64,000 bases of DNA. Source: Monodelphis domestica. Lineage: Eukaryota; Chordata; Mammalia; Didelphimorphia; Didelphidae. Numbering within the stretch: position 1 is the first letter of the stretch; each line of letters opens with the position of its first letter. Positions 45,896-57,030 of this stretch are shown here, in pieces. Below the pieces are notes generated by a model. It was given only the letters and a program-made list of their open reading frames with translations, was not told the DNA's origin and made no database searches. Position numbers and translations under genes: made by a program. Location: NCBI RefSeq assembly GCF_027887165.1, contig NC_077232.1:8086960-8150959 (forward strand). The letters are read 5' to 3'.

Positions 45896-46372
45896 AGTTT
45901 ACTCTACCCTTCAACCAGAATGATCTGGATTCACAAATGGGGTTTTTCTCCCATGTCACCTCCCCTAAGTCCCTACATCTACCAATCACTGTAGACACTT
46001 TCCAAAGGACTGTCCATCTAAATTCCTTCTAAGTGGACCAATCTCCTCAGTAAGCCTGAACGAGAGAAAACACAGCTGAGTCAACTAATCTCATCAAGAG
46101 AAAACTTGCCCGACCCTTTTAGGTACCTAGCATCCCATTGTATCAATTCTAAAAACAAGCCTGGCTCAAAGAACTCCTTGCCCCACCATAAGCATGGATC
46201 CAAGTACTTTCACTGTTTAGCAAGGAGTTTTCTCTCCTAAAGCAGTCTTAAGTACGGGTGGAGTAGAGGTCCTCCCATTTCTGATCCTGGCGAGTTCTCA
46301 CATCAAAATAGGGAATGTTTCTCAGTAGGGAATTTGTTCCAATTAAGAATTCCCTGATGGGGAAATTTTTAA
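45896..46372 (-). mobile_element. Truncated family A LTR
   Basis: CCCATGTCACCTCCCCTAAG, TCTACCAATCACTG and the AACATTCACAAGTCTGAGAG boundary region are shared with the LTRs at 28538-29427 and 51549-52396. Only about half the usual 911 bases remain. Fossil. Confidence 0.65.
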
Positions 46373-47360
46373 CATTCACAAGTCTGAGAGATTTCAAGAT
46401 TTACAGGACTTTGCTTAATGATTCTTTCTGATTCCAGGAGAAGGGAATATGAAAAGAGTCATTGCCCAGTGCCAAAAAAGCACAAAGCTACTTGCATAGT
46501 GCCAATCAAGGTAAAAGAAACAAAGCCAATCCTCCATGGCTTGATGATATTCTTCATAAAAAAGAGCACAATGACTTGATCATGTGTGAGACTCGAGGTT
46601 GATGCTGTTTAACATGTGTTAAATGCAGAACTTCCTTGTACCACACACTCTATATCAAATACATAGCATCAAATGTTCTGGCTCCAGTATCCTTTATAGA
46701 AAACATAAAATCAGACCAAGTAATCATGGCTCATATTTGCTGCTAAAATCTAGTCCCTTTTCTGTTTTTCATTGTGTGGCAAACTTTCTGTAGTCCGGGC
46801 TACTGATTGGGTAAGTGTATTATTGCTTAAATCATGTTAATTGGGCCCTGACTCAAAGACTTGCTATAGCTTTATTTTCCTTTACTTAGAAGTTTTACAC
46901 ATAAGACTTTGATATTTTATATTTCATCCACAAGTTGTTTTTTCTCTTTTATTTGGAGTTTTTGATGTTTTTGATCTCTTTGCCAATTGATTCATATACC
47001 TCATAGCTCAGCCATGCATCCCTGAGTGATCCTGCATTTTTCAACAATCTCCTCGGGGGGGAATATATTATTATTAACCACAGGGGTGTCTATGTTATTG
47101 TTTGAACTTTGATTTAAATTTCAGCAATTTTAACATAAGAAACTTGCTACCTCCCAGAATTCAGAAGGCGCCATGAAGATGCCTGCAGAGACCACATGCT
47201 GCACCAGAAGATCCAGAGTGAGCTTTGGGATGTGCTGATTTGAACTGGGTGGGGTTGAATGCATATGGTTTTGTATGTATACTTTTATGCCAAAGGGAAC
47301 TGGCCCCCTAATTGGCTTTTTGTCAGTGCACCTAGCAATTATTGTTTTGTTCTTTTCCAC
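46373..47360 (+). mobile_element. ERV internal sequence, second copy
   Basis: GTGAGACTCGAGGTTG near 46586 and the TTTTATGCCAAAGGGAACTG / GTGCACCTAGCAA block near 47285-47340 correspond, in order, to the internal region at 29428-30749 on the opposite strand. Old and broken; no protein recognised. Confidence 0.5.
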
Positions 47361-47699
47361 GTTTATCCCCAAATTATTGTAATTTAAGAGTTGGTTATGT
47401 TAATAAGATCCATTAGAGAGAACAGTCTTCCACCAGATCTCAATGGGGAATGTATAATTAGAAATATGTTACCCTAAAACCTACATTTCCTGAGAGCCCA
47501 TTGACTTCCTGTCATTACACACTTCCTGTAGACAGAAGATATTAGGCAGGGAGTTTGCAGGTTGTGCCTTTGTTTCCTGTCACAACCATGGTGGTGCTAA
47601 ATGGGGATTTTGAACAGGCTGATTAGCCATGGGCACATGGTTTTAATTTTTTTACCTTTTTATTCCTTTCCTTCTAATGATAATGAATCTCTTAAAATA

Positions 47700-48475
47700 T
47701 AATTGTTATTATTGCACATGAATTTTAATTTTTTACATTAGCCAGGACTGGTTCATTTTGATGGCTGCTGCTTTATAATATAGTTTGAGGTCTGGTATAG
47801 CTAAACCAGTTCCTTCATTTTTTCATTAATTATCTTGATATCCTTGATCATTTTTGTTCTTTTGTTCTTCCAAATGGATTTTATTTCTTTTATTCTTACT
47901 CAAGGACATGATTTTTGGATAGCTTGATATGGCACTGGATAGGTAAATTAATTTAGGCAGAACTATCATTTTTTATTATATTAGCTTGGCCTACTGATGA
48001 GTAATTTTAGATTTGACTTTGTGTGAAAAGTGTAGTGTTATTGTGGTCATATATTTCCTGGACTTCACTTGGTAGGTAGACTCCTAGGCATTTTATATTG
48101 TTTACAGATGTTATAAATGGGATTTCTCTTTCTATCCTGGCTGATGGACTTTATTGATAGTATAGCGAAATTCAGGTGATTGGGGGAAAGGGTTGTTTTG
48201 TATCCCATAAATTTGCTAATGTTGTCAAATGTTTTTGTGAGGTTTTTGGTTGATTCTCTAGGATTGTCTAATTGTGCCATCATATCATCTTTAAAGAACA
48301 GTACCTTTACTTCCTCGTTGTCTATTCTAATTCCTTCAACTTCTTTTATTGCTATAGTTATGAATAGAAATGGTGATAATCCTTGCTTCATTCTTGATCT
48401 TATTGGGAAGGCTTCTGGCATATCAGCATTAGTGATACCACTTGCTAATAGCTTTAGATAGATGTCTCATTTCAT
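47700..48475 (-). mobile_element. Old L1 ORF2 fragment (RT to post-RT region)
   Basis: ATGGCTGCTGCTTTATAATA, and a frame at 48065-48421 with KDDMMAQLDNPRESTKNL aligned to [19 protein letters not shown] of the intact L1. The match is diverged and the RT active-site word reads FKDD. Confidence 0.8.
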
Positions 48476-48499
48476 TTCAATGAAAGCCTCATTCATTCT

Positions 48500-49055
48500 G
48501 TGAAACTGTATAGGACACATATGTGCAAATATATTTAAAACAACTCTTTTTTGTGGTAGCAAAGAATGGGATATAAAAGGAATGCTCATCAATTCATGAA
48601 TGGCTGAATAACCTGTGTTATACAATAGTAATGGTACACTATTGTGCTGTAAGGAATGGTGAGCAAGATGGACTCAGAAAAACCTGGAAAGGTTACGCAA
48701 ACTGATGAAAAGTAGTCAACAGAACCCAAAGAATATTGCACAAAGTGACATGAATATTATACTATGTTCAACTATAAAGACTTAACTATTCTCAGAAATA
48801 AAATGATTCAAGACTATTCTGTAGAATGCATGATGTGAAATGATATGCATATGGAAGCACCATTTAAAAATTTTTTAATTTTTCTTCATTTTGAAGGGAA
48901 TACCATATTTTCTTCTACCACATGACTAATATGGAAATATATTATGCATGACTATATACGTACAGCATACATCAAATTAATTGACTTCTCAATAGGATTG
49001 GAGACAAGGAAGAATGAAGAGTATTGTAGCTCAAAATTTTTTTTAAAGAAAAATT
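48500..49055 (+). mobile_element. L1 3' end (late ORF2 and 3' UTR)
   Basis: GGAATGCTCATCAATTCATG, ATGGTACACTATTGTGCTG, CCACATGACTAATATGG and CATCAAATTAATTGACTTCTC follow the L1 3' order. It is in the opposite orientation to the preceding L1 piece. Confidence 0.75.
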
Positions 49056-49064
49056 GAAAGGAAA

Positions 49065-49255
49065 AGTATATGGCTCAGTGGATTGACAGTCAGAACTAGA
49101 GATGGGAAATCCTGGATTAAAATATGGCTTCAGATTCTTCCTAGTTATGTGACCCTTAGCAGTCCCCATTGTCTGACTCCTACCTCTCTTCAGCCTTGGA
49201 ACCAATGCACAGTTTTGATTCCAAGGCAGAAGATAAGGGATTTTAAAATAGATTT
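49065..49255 (+). mobile_element. CORE-SINE, worn
   Basis: TATGGCTCAGTGGATTGACA head and CAATGCACAGTTTTGATTCC tail. More diverged than the other copies in the window. Confidence 0.85.
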
Positions 49256-49289
49256 TTAAAACAAACACTAAAAAAATTTACATGGAATG

Positions 49290-49520
49290 AGCAAAAATAT
49301 TTCAACAATAAAAATAAAGGCTGAAAACTTTTTATGGTTTAAAAATACATTTACTTTTACACTGTAAACTATTGGCCTTAGCTGCTGGCAATTGAGTTGA
49401 TTTAAAAACAAGTGAACTAAATTCAGAAATTTTAGAGGGTTCTAAAGAGTCTAGCTTTGCGAATGTGAAAACCAAGAGATATATCAATATGTTAATATGG
49501 CTAAATCTTCACTTTTCTAA
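49290..49520 (+). repeat. Unclassified segment shared with SLC22 intron 2
   Basis: Carries GCCTTAGCTGCTGGCAATTG and its flanks as in 3590-3790, in the same orientation, at roughly 75 percent similarity. Confidence 0.6.
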
Positions 49521-49524
49521 ATAT

Positions 49525-50869
49525 TGTGTTCCATGCTTTGCGGTCTCTTAGCATGTTAGCCACTAAGTCATGTGTGTTTTTGTCATGCTCTTATGGGAGC
49601 CCCTCTATATCTGAAGCTCCTCTTCTTGGCTTCTTGTAGGATTTTCTCCTTTGCTTGGAAGCTCTTGAATTTGGCTATTACATTCCTGGGGGTTCTCTTT
49701 TGGGGATTTAGTAAAGAGGGTGTTCTATGAACCCTTTCTAGTTCTATTTTGCCCCCTTGCTCCAGAACATGTGGGAAATTTTCTTCTATAATCTCCTGTA
49801 GTATAGCATCAAGGTTTTTGTTTATCTCTGGTTTTTCGGGCAGACCAATAATTCTCAGTTTGTCTCTTCTTCCTCTGTTTTCCTGGTCTGTCACCTTATC
49901 AGTGAGATATTTTATGTTTTCTTCTAATCCATTAATTTTTTGGCTTTGCTTTATTAATTCTTGCTGTTTTGCATGTTTTGATTTTGTTTGGATTTCATCC
50001 TCTTTCTCTTCTTTTCCTTGGGTATTCCCGCTATAAAAGTTTTCAATAGTCACTTTTTCCCCTTTCTTCTTGGAGGCTTGATTTTGGGCTGTGTGAGCCA
50101 TTCCTTTGGTGGTTTTATTCCCCTTTCCTTTTTGGTCTGAGGTCTGGGTTATATGGGTGGGTTTTCTGTGAATTTAGGTTGCCTCAGACTAGTTCTTCCC
50201 AGCCCCCAAGGTTTCTTATCGTGGCGCCCGCCCCTGTTCTCGGTGCGCCTGCCCCTGTGCTCAGTGCGCTTACACCCGTGCTCTGTGATCTCTTCTCACC
50301 TGTGCGCAGGAATCTCCTGTAAAACCACTCTGAGGGGTGGAACTCTGGTATGCCCTGTCAGTTTCCAGGGAGCCTGGCCTGCCCCCCCCCCTCACTACAG
50401 CGAGGGGCAATGCTTTGGCCTTAGGCAGTTTTTACAGACTTTGGAGACTCCTCACTGTTCCCAGTTTGCAGGGGACCCACCATCTGTGCGCTCTCCAGTG
50501 TGCAGTGTTCTCCTGTGAAACCACCCTGAGAGGTTGTTTCCTAGCAGTCTTTAAAGCCCAAGGACCCTGGTGTGCCACCCCCCCCCCAGACAGAAAAGTT
50601 CCTCACTCACTTGATGTCCGAGTGAGCACTCTGATACCCTACTCTGGTTTGGTGGGGGAGGGGGGGAGGGCAGTTCAGTTCACGTTTTTGTGCAAGCTTT
50701 TCCTCCTTCTTTTAGTGTGGAAATGTTCAAACCCCACATACCTTCGTTTCTGTGGGGGTACTGGAGAGTCCCTCTGTTCTTCCAAAGGTGATTTTTATGC
50801 TCTTTTGAGGTAGTCTATTTTGCTTGGTGCCAGGGAGAGGAAGCGATTCGTGTCTAGATTGCAGCCATG
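49525..50869 (-). mobile_element. L1 5' half of another subfamily (5' UTR and partial ORF1)
   Basis: A 172-codon frame at 49583-50101 starts MAHTAQNQASKKKGEKVT, contains ELIKQSQKINGLEENIKYLTD, RGRRDKLRIIGLPEKPE and RNVIAKFKSFQAKEKI, and so is L1 ORF1. The coiled coil is much shorter than in the intact copy, and the match stops after the PIRA motif region. 50102-50869 is a GC-richer 5' UTR unlike that of the young L1. Confidence 0.85.
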
Positions 50870-50870
50870 T

Positions 50871-51164
50871 TTACTTGGAATTTCCTCTTAACTCTCTTAT
50901 AATGCTTCTCATAAAAGCTACAATCTCTCCCTGACTTTCCTCTATAAGCTCAAGCTGAGTATTTAGTTCTGCATTTTGTTGAGTAGTAGAAGGAACACTC
51001 AGTTGGTTTGACTGAGAAGTGGGTTTTGTAAGGAAATGCAATATTATAGCTATAACAATCAAAATCCCAAGGGGGAGTACTGTGTCTCTTATACTTTGCC
51101 ATAAGCCCCATGATATGAGAAATTTCAGAGAGACAATGAATGCAAATTTTACAAGGTTGGTCAT
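50871..51164 (-). CDS. 97-codon open frame of unknown identity between an LTR leader and an L1
   Basis: I do not recognise this frame. It starts MTNLVKFAFIVSLKFLISWG, has a second hydrophobic run (LPLGILIVIAIILHFL) and a polar tail rich in Gln and Glu. On the same strand it lies downstream of the family A LTR at 51549-52396 and its leader. It could be a fossil ERV reading frame or a chance frame. It ends two bases before the L1 5' UTR. Low confidence that it is a gene. Confidence 0.3.
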   Translation of the reverse strand: MTNLVKFAFIVSLKFLISWGLWQSIRDTVLPLGILIVIAIILHFLTKPTSQSNQLSVPSTTQQNAELNTQLELIEESQGEIVAFMRSIIRELRGNSK

Positions 51165-51548
51165 GGAGCTAAATAGCCAGTTGTTAAGTATGTTGTGAAC
51201 TGGCTATAACCACATATTTCTAAAATAAACACGTGGGGAGCAGGACAAGGCCAAAACTTTCCCCAGGTTTTCCTTAATCCTAATTTAGGCAGTTGTTCCC
51301 TAAAGGAAAGGAGATTTAAAATGTTTTTTACTCACCTGCTCTTACAGCTGTGTTCTTCAAGCCAAGTTAGCAATGTTTAAAAAAAAAAACTGACTAATAG
51401 AGCAAGTAATAAAGAGAGAAAGGAAAGAGATTTCACAGAAACCTTTTGAGGGTTTTCTCACCAACTTCGTGGTCCGCCATAAACTGTAACATTTAAAATA
51501 GTGGTTGAGCATAAACTGTTACAGATAAAAGAGTGGTTGGCATAAATT

Positions 51549-51672
51549 GTGACCACAGAAATATGGTTTCAAATCAAATATAAAGTGGTCGCCAGGGAAA
51601 AATCCCCAAATATGAAATATACCCAAGTCAGCTGGGTTTTAATGGAGATTTTAATTAATACAAATAAGGAAT

Positions 51673-51703
<31 letters not shown>

Positions 51704-52396
51704 TAAGAGGAAACAATGAGAAAAGGGCTAGGTCAGCCCAGGCAAGCCCAGACCCAAGCCCTAAGAGAGAGAGATCAGATTTGTCCCAAGCAAGATTTGT
51801 CCCAAGCAAGATTCTAGTGTTCAGAGAGAGTCTCCAGTTTAGCTCCTTAGCTCAACTAAGTTCAGCCATTGAGCCCTCCAATTCAGCTTTGGCAAGCTGC
51901 TCTCAGAGAGAGGTCTCAGAGAGAGCCTCCTTTCTCTCAGCTTCTGACCTCCTTTTATAAGAGAATTTTCTCCTATGTCACCTCCCCTAAGTTCTCGCAT
52001 CTACCAATCACAGTAGATATTTTCCAAAGGACAGACCATTCTGAATTCACACCTGAGTAGATTAAACTTTTGAGTAATTCACACCTGAGTAGGCTAAAAT
52101 CGCTGAGTAAGTTCTCACCTCTTTGCCCTTTGTAAGTTTACAAGTTGCTTGACCTTTATAGGTACTTAGCACCCTTTTGTATTAGATCTAAAAATAGGCC
52201 CAGCTTAATGGTTTTTTGCCTTATTATAAGTATGGGTTAAGCACTTTTCATTGTTCATCAAGGAGTTTACAACTTTATCTTCCCCTAAGGCATGCTTAAG
52301 TATGGGTGAAGTAGAGTTCCCACATTCTTGATCAAGACCTTCATTGTTTAAATGGGGAATGGTCTTAACCAAGTGTTCTGAAGTAGGGTCTGAGAA
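51549..52396 (-). mobile_element. Family A LTR, about 850 bp
   Basis: TGTGACC marks its U5 end on the + strand. GTCGCCAGGG, the (GA)n tract, CCCAAG-rich R region and TCACCTCCCCTAAGTTC, TCTACCAATCACAGTAGAT follow as in the sister copies. It is more diverged than the two 911-bp copies. Fossil. Confidence 0.8.
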
Positions 52397-52419
52397 TTTT
52401 TAAGATTCATAGGACAAAC

Positions 52420-53790
52420 CCCTGAGAAACTGCTCACAGCAGCCCTCACCTCCCTAAATGATGGGCAGAGGCCAAGGGGCTCTTGCTACACCTGTGGACA
52501 GAATGGGCATTGGTCGCAGGGTTGTCCTTTGAAGGGAAGTCCACCCTCAACTCCATGCCCAGCCTGCAGACAGCAAGGACACTGGAAATGCCAGTGCCCC
52601 TTCACACAGAGACCCCAGTGACCCAAGAGATGTCCCGCTGTTCTCCAGTCTCCTGAAGACTTGGAAGAGGGGCATCCTGGGGCTGGTGTGCTCCCAGTTT
52701 CTACCACTATGGTTGAACCCAGGGTTAATCTTGAGGTAGAAGGTAAGATGACTGAGTTTCTCATAGATGCGGGGGTAACTCATTCTGTCCTTACCTCACA
52801 TGATGGTCCTACAATCCCTTCAGAACACCAGGTAATTGGAGCTGGGGGTAGGATACTTAGATGTAGGGAATCAGCACCCCTAGCCTGTGTCCAATTCGCC
52901 CTTATCTTACCTCTAACTCTCCTAGCCACTCCCCTGCAAAAGCCTCCAACAATCTCATCAAAAATCTGGGAGAAAGTACCTCCCACTGACTGTATGGGAT
53001 CAAGGCACACCGGGACAGGCCATTGATGAGAATCACTTAATGAAAAACCTCAAGCCTGATTTTCCTCATCCTCATAGGAAGCAATATCCCATCTTCCCAG
53101 AGGCCAGAAAAGGATTGCAGCCTCTCATTGATAAATTCCTGGCTTGGTGGTCTCTCACCTTTCCTAGGAGAACAAGGCTGCAAGGTCTCTGCCTCTAAAA
53201 CCCAACTGGTGTCCCAGTCTGTAACTTACTTGGGACACAACCTAACCCCAAATTCCCCCTTTCTGACCACAGACAGGAAACAGGCCATCCTATCCATACC
53301 TGTCCCCTCCACCAAAAGACAGCTCTGAACTTTTCTGGGTATGGCAGGGTATTGCTGCATTTGGATCCCTAATGTTGGGATCATTGCAAAAACCCCTCTA
53401 CAAAGGTGCCAGACTTGGAACCCCCGGATGGGGGGGGGGAGATGAATGAAAATGAGCCTTTTTACTTCTAAAATCCAGACTTCCTGCTGGCCTGGCCTTA
53501 GTAATTACAGACCTTGAAAGCCCCTTTTCACGGTGGATGAGAGAAAGCAATTTGCCCTAGGGGTTTTAGCCCCGTACTTAGCACCCAATCTAAGGCCCGT
53601 GGCTTACTTCTCAAAGCAATTAGATCTGGTTAGCCAAAGGTGGCCACCATACCTAAGATCAGTTTCTGCCACAGCCCAAATGGCATCCCAAGTCCTGAAC
53701 TGCAATCTTCCTTTCCAGTGCCCGAAAGCCACATTGGAGGCCAAAATGAAGCCATCCACTGACTTCATTGGAGTTCCTCATGGGTAGAAC
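52420..53790 (+). mobile_element. Broken gammaretrovirus-like gag-pol fossil
   Basis: In order it shows a nucleocapsid-like zinc-knuckle region near 52480, a protease-like patch near 52760 (LIDAGVTHSVL), a reverse-transcriptase-like patch near 53180-53330 and a later pol patch near 53530-53700 (RPVAYFSKQLD). It is class I ERV by resemblance. The region is shortened and carries several breaks, so it is an old inactive copy. No LTR of its own could be paired with it. Confidence 0.8.
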
Positions 53791-54579
53791 GCCTGAAAAG
53801 GGGAACTGGGGACTAAGTGGATATGGATCAAGGATTAAAGTTTAAGGAAGGGAAGACACAGGGAGAGAACAGAGACAAAGAGTATTTCAGCACAGTGTAA
53901 GCCTGATGGGGGTTAGCTCTGGTGGTAAAGAGCTTCCTCAATCTGGCAAACTGATTTTCATTGAGGTTACAAGAAGAGGGGAAGGGAGATTGATAATCAA
54001 AGGAGTCGTCTGACAGGCAAATTGACATTATGACTTAATTGTCACAAGATACCAGAGCCAATCCTAGTACAATTGGCATAACTAATGCCCAGCTCTAGAG
54101 TTCATTTGACCTACGGCATATAATATAAGCCTTATCTGATACAAATGCTAACTAAGTGTTATTGGCAACCCAGAGAGACTAGGATAGCTAGTCAGCCTTC
54201 AGGAGTGGAGCCTTCGCGATGGGTTGGAATTTCCCAAAGTTACAGTCTTCGTTGAACTCGAGGGCGTAGGAATTAGTCTAGTACACTGAGCATTCTGCTT
54301 AGAAGAGGGGTTTTTGAGTACCTCTATAATATTTTCAAGATTTGTATATGTCTGGACTGCTACAAATGCCTTTGGGGAGCTCTTGCTAAATACCTATCCA
54401 TCTTTATAAAGACTCTGCCACCTAGGAAATTCCATTGAAATAAATATGGCTAATTTCAGGTATTGAAGCAAACTCTGTTTTTCCCAATGGTTATAGCTGC
54501 TTGCCACAACAAGCCAGTCCTGTCCTCCGATAAGAGGCAGAAATAGACAGCAGAACATGTTCCACTTTGTACAGACAGA
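53791..54579. other. No gene recognised
   Basis: About 790 bases. Possibly further ERV remains after the pol fossil, but nothing identifiable. Confidence 0.35.
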
Positions 54580-54840
54580 ACAACTTTGGGAACTCCAGAA
54601 ACTTATGGGAGAATCTAGAAAAGGACCTGAATCATGGAGACCTCCCTTTACTTGGAGGTGTGTATCTTCAGTAAGAGGACTTGGGTTCAAATACAGGCAA
54701 TGGGATCCCCTATGGTCCTGCTGGTGTGTCCTCACTTAACTACTCTGGGCATCCCTTTTCTCATTAGTCAAATGAAATTAGTCAAATGAAACAGATGGCT
54801 CTAAGCTTCCGTCCACAATCTTCCTCTTCTCCCTAATCCC
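54580..54840 (+). mobile_element. MIR/THER1-like SINE relic
   Basis: GAATCTAGAAAAGGACCTGA, CTTGGGTTCAAATACAGGCA and TCATTAGTCAAATGAAA match, in order, the relic in the SLC22 3' flank at 21245-21475. Confidence 0.5.
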
Positions 54841-55489
54841 TGGGACTCTTTGATGCTTCTTCATCCACCTCTACTTTTTCATTCCTCAGACTTTTCCCAT
54901 CCCAGGATCTAGTGCTTGCCTCCACAATAGTGGTCACACAGAGGCATGGTCGCATCCTAGATCTCACCAGAAGCCACGTGTCTTCCAATTCCTTGATCTG
55001 AAACTCTCGTTCCCTCATCTGATGGTCTCTCCCTTCATATCTCCCTATGCCTGTGTCTTCTCCAGTGTGTTAGTCATGCTCATTATCATTTTCAGCCACA
55101 CCAGGATTTCTCATTCCATGACCCCTGCTCTGATTTCACTTTTCTCTCTTAACCCTAGATCTAACCAGTCCACACCTGGCTGACGAGAGGCACTCAGAAT
55201 GCCTGAAAAGGCTTTGACTACTCCCATTGAAGCAGTATTCAAGTCAGCCTGATTTCACCCTCCTGCCAGCGGTCCAAATCCTAGGACTTTGGGTGACCAC
55301 CTCCCTGGGCTACAAAGTCCATCGCCAGGGTCAGAGGTGAGCAGCAATCACACCCCCAGCCTCACGGTTCAAGTCCTGCTTTCAAACAGATGCAGGATTC
55401 AGGCATCTAACTATGAACAGGGTAAGAAAACCCTACAGTTCCTTGTTAAGCCTCATCAACCTGGGAGCACTGTGATTGATTCAGTGACT
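54841..55489. other. No gene recognised
   Basis: About 650 bases of unique-looking sequence without motif. Confidence 0.4.
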
Positions 55490-55920
55490 GCCCAGGGCAC
55501 TTATCGAGGGCTTGTCCTATGCCAGCTTCTGTCCTATACACTGCATAGAGAGACATCATGAAGATCTTTTTTCCCTTCTCAAGAAACTCACTCTTTTTTT
55601 TTTTTAAACCCTTACCTTCCGTCTTGGAGTCAATACTGTGTATTGGCTCCAAGGCAGAAGAGTGGTAAGGGCTAGGCAATGGGGGTCAAGTGACTTGCCC
55701 AGGGTCACACAGCTGGGAAGTGTCTGAGGCCAGATTTGAACCTAGGACCTCCCATCTCTAGGGCTAGCTCTCAATCCACTGAGCTACCCAGCTGCCCCCA
55801 AGAAACTCACTCTTTTATGAGGAAAATAACATGTTCCCAGATAGGGATGGACCAGGCAAAGGGGAGGAGGACCACTATTAACTTGGGGATCAAGCAATGA
55901 CTCCTGGAGGAGGTGGTGTA
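55490..55920 (+). mobile_element. Old CR1/L3-type LINE tail split by a SINE
   Basis: GGGCACTTATCGAGGGCTTG and TATGCCAGCTTCTGTCCTAT, then after the SINE GACTCCTGGAGGAGGTGGTG, follow the order of worn CR1/L3 3' ends. Confidence 0.45.
55598..55799 (-). mobile_element. CORE-SINE with 17-bp target duplication
   Basis: Complete copy from A tail (T-run on +) to GGGGGCAGCTGGGTAGCTCA on the minus strand. AAGAAACTCACTCTTTT flanks it at 55581-55597 and 55800-55816. Confidence 0.95.
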
Positions 55921-56058
55921 GGACATGGAGTCAGAGATGAGCGCTGAGAGCACTCCAGCCATCAGCCCATCCGGGTCAAAACACAGACAACAAAGACGAG
56001 ATTACTATTTCAGAAAGCACTAAAAAGTCAGTGTGCCCAAAAAATAAAATGTGTTGTG

Positions 56059-56059
<1 letters not shown>

Positions 56060-56115
<56 letters not shown>

Positions 56116-56118
56116 CGC
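56060..56118 (+). repeat. (GT)n microsatellite
   Basis: About 50 bases of GT ending in GTGCGTGCGCGGGCA. Confidence 0.95.
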
Positions 56119-56820
56119 GGGCACACTCACATTCACAGAAAATGGACATCAGGATGGATTTCTCTCATCTAAATCTCGCTTCCAGATCTCCAAGTCTTGT
56201 CTGTTCAGAACTCCAAGAGTCAGGCTTGCCAACAGGACATTTGGATGACTCAGTTTACCTCTGCCCGTTGAGAAACCTCAATACCAAACATCCCTTTTTG
56301 GGGGTTGAACTATGGACTTTAGAGCTGTTTGGGAACCCTGAGCACAGCTGGGATTTGTGGATACAGCTAATGTTAAGTGCCTTTTATTTGTTTTGGAGGC
56401 TTCCCTTAGTGTGTTAAGTCTCCTCTAGAAGTCCAGCTCCTGACTTTGACGCGATATAGCTAACCCCCACGTGATAACCATGAGGCCGCCTGCAACCAGG
56501 CTTGCAACCTGTTTGTGGTTTGTCTCTGCAGGGTTGCCATAGCAAATTCTCCAGAGGGTATAGGGGACCCCCACAAGTTCTGTCTCGCTTCAGAGTTGGC
56601 AATTAGTATGGTGTTTTCTCCCAGGGCTGAGTTGGCATTGGAGCTGGCATTTTGCAGGGTGCCTTCGCCCAGGGGCATAGTTCCCAGAGTCCACAGGGTG
56701 CAGGCCCTGCACGGTATGTGGCACTGGACTCTGAGTGGTGGTCATTGTTGGACCCTATCCCTAGTCCTGACTAAAGACTTGGGTTTTTCTGACTACTTTA
56801 GTAGTTCTGTGTTATTTCCA
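56119..56820. other. No gene recognised
   Basis: The part from 56440 is GC-richer with several CpG and might be a worn L1 5' UTR, but no diagnostic word was found. Confidence 0.3.
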
Positions 56821-56824
56821 TGTT

Positions 56825-57030
56825 AACAGGCTTATAGTCAGGAAGACGTCAGTTCAAATCTAGGTTCAGATACCTAATAGCTGTATGACTCTGGCCTAAC
56901 CTCCCTTTGCTTCAGTTTCCTAATTAAAAAAAAAAAGGATAATAGCAAGGCTCCTATGAAATAACCTTGGTAAAAAGAAGGTACCATAACTGGCATATAG
57001 TCAGTTCTATAAAAATATTAGCTATTATTG
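56825..57030 (+). mobile_element. MIR-like CORE-SINE relic
   Basis: GTCAGTTCAAATCTAGGTTC, TGCTTCAGTTTCCTAATTAA and ATATTAGCTATTATTG are head, core and tail words of a MIR-type SINE. Confidence 0.65.

Noticed and set aside
50153-50813. GC-rich + strand frames of 121 and 158 codons
   Set aside because: They are antisense to the 5' UTR of an L1 and have no conserved domain.
56031-56417. 128-codon frame starting in a (GT)n tract
   Set aside because: The start is a Cys-Val repeat from the microsatellite, and the rest has no similarity that I can name.
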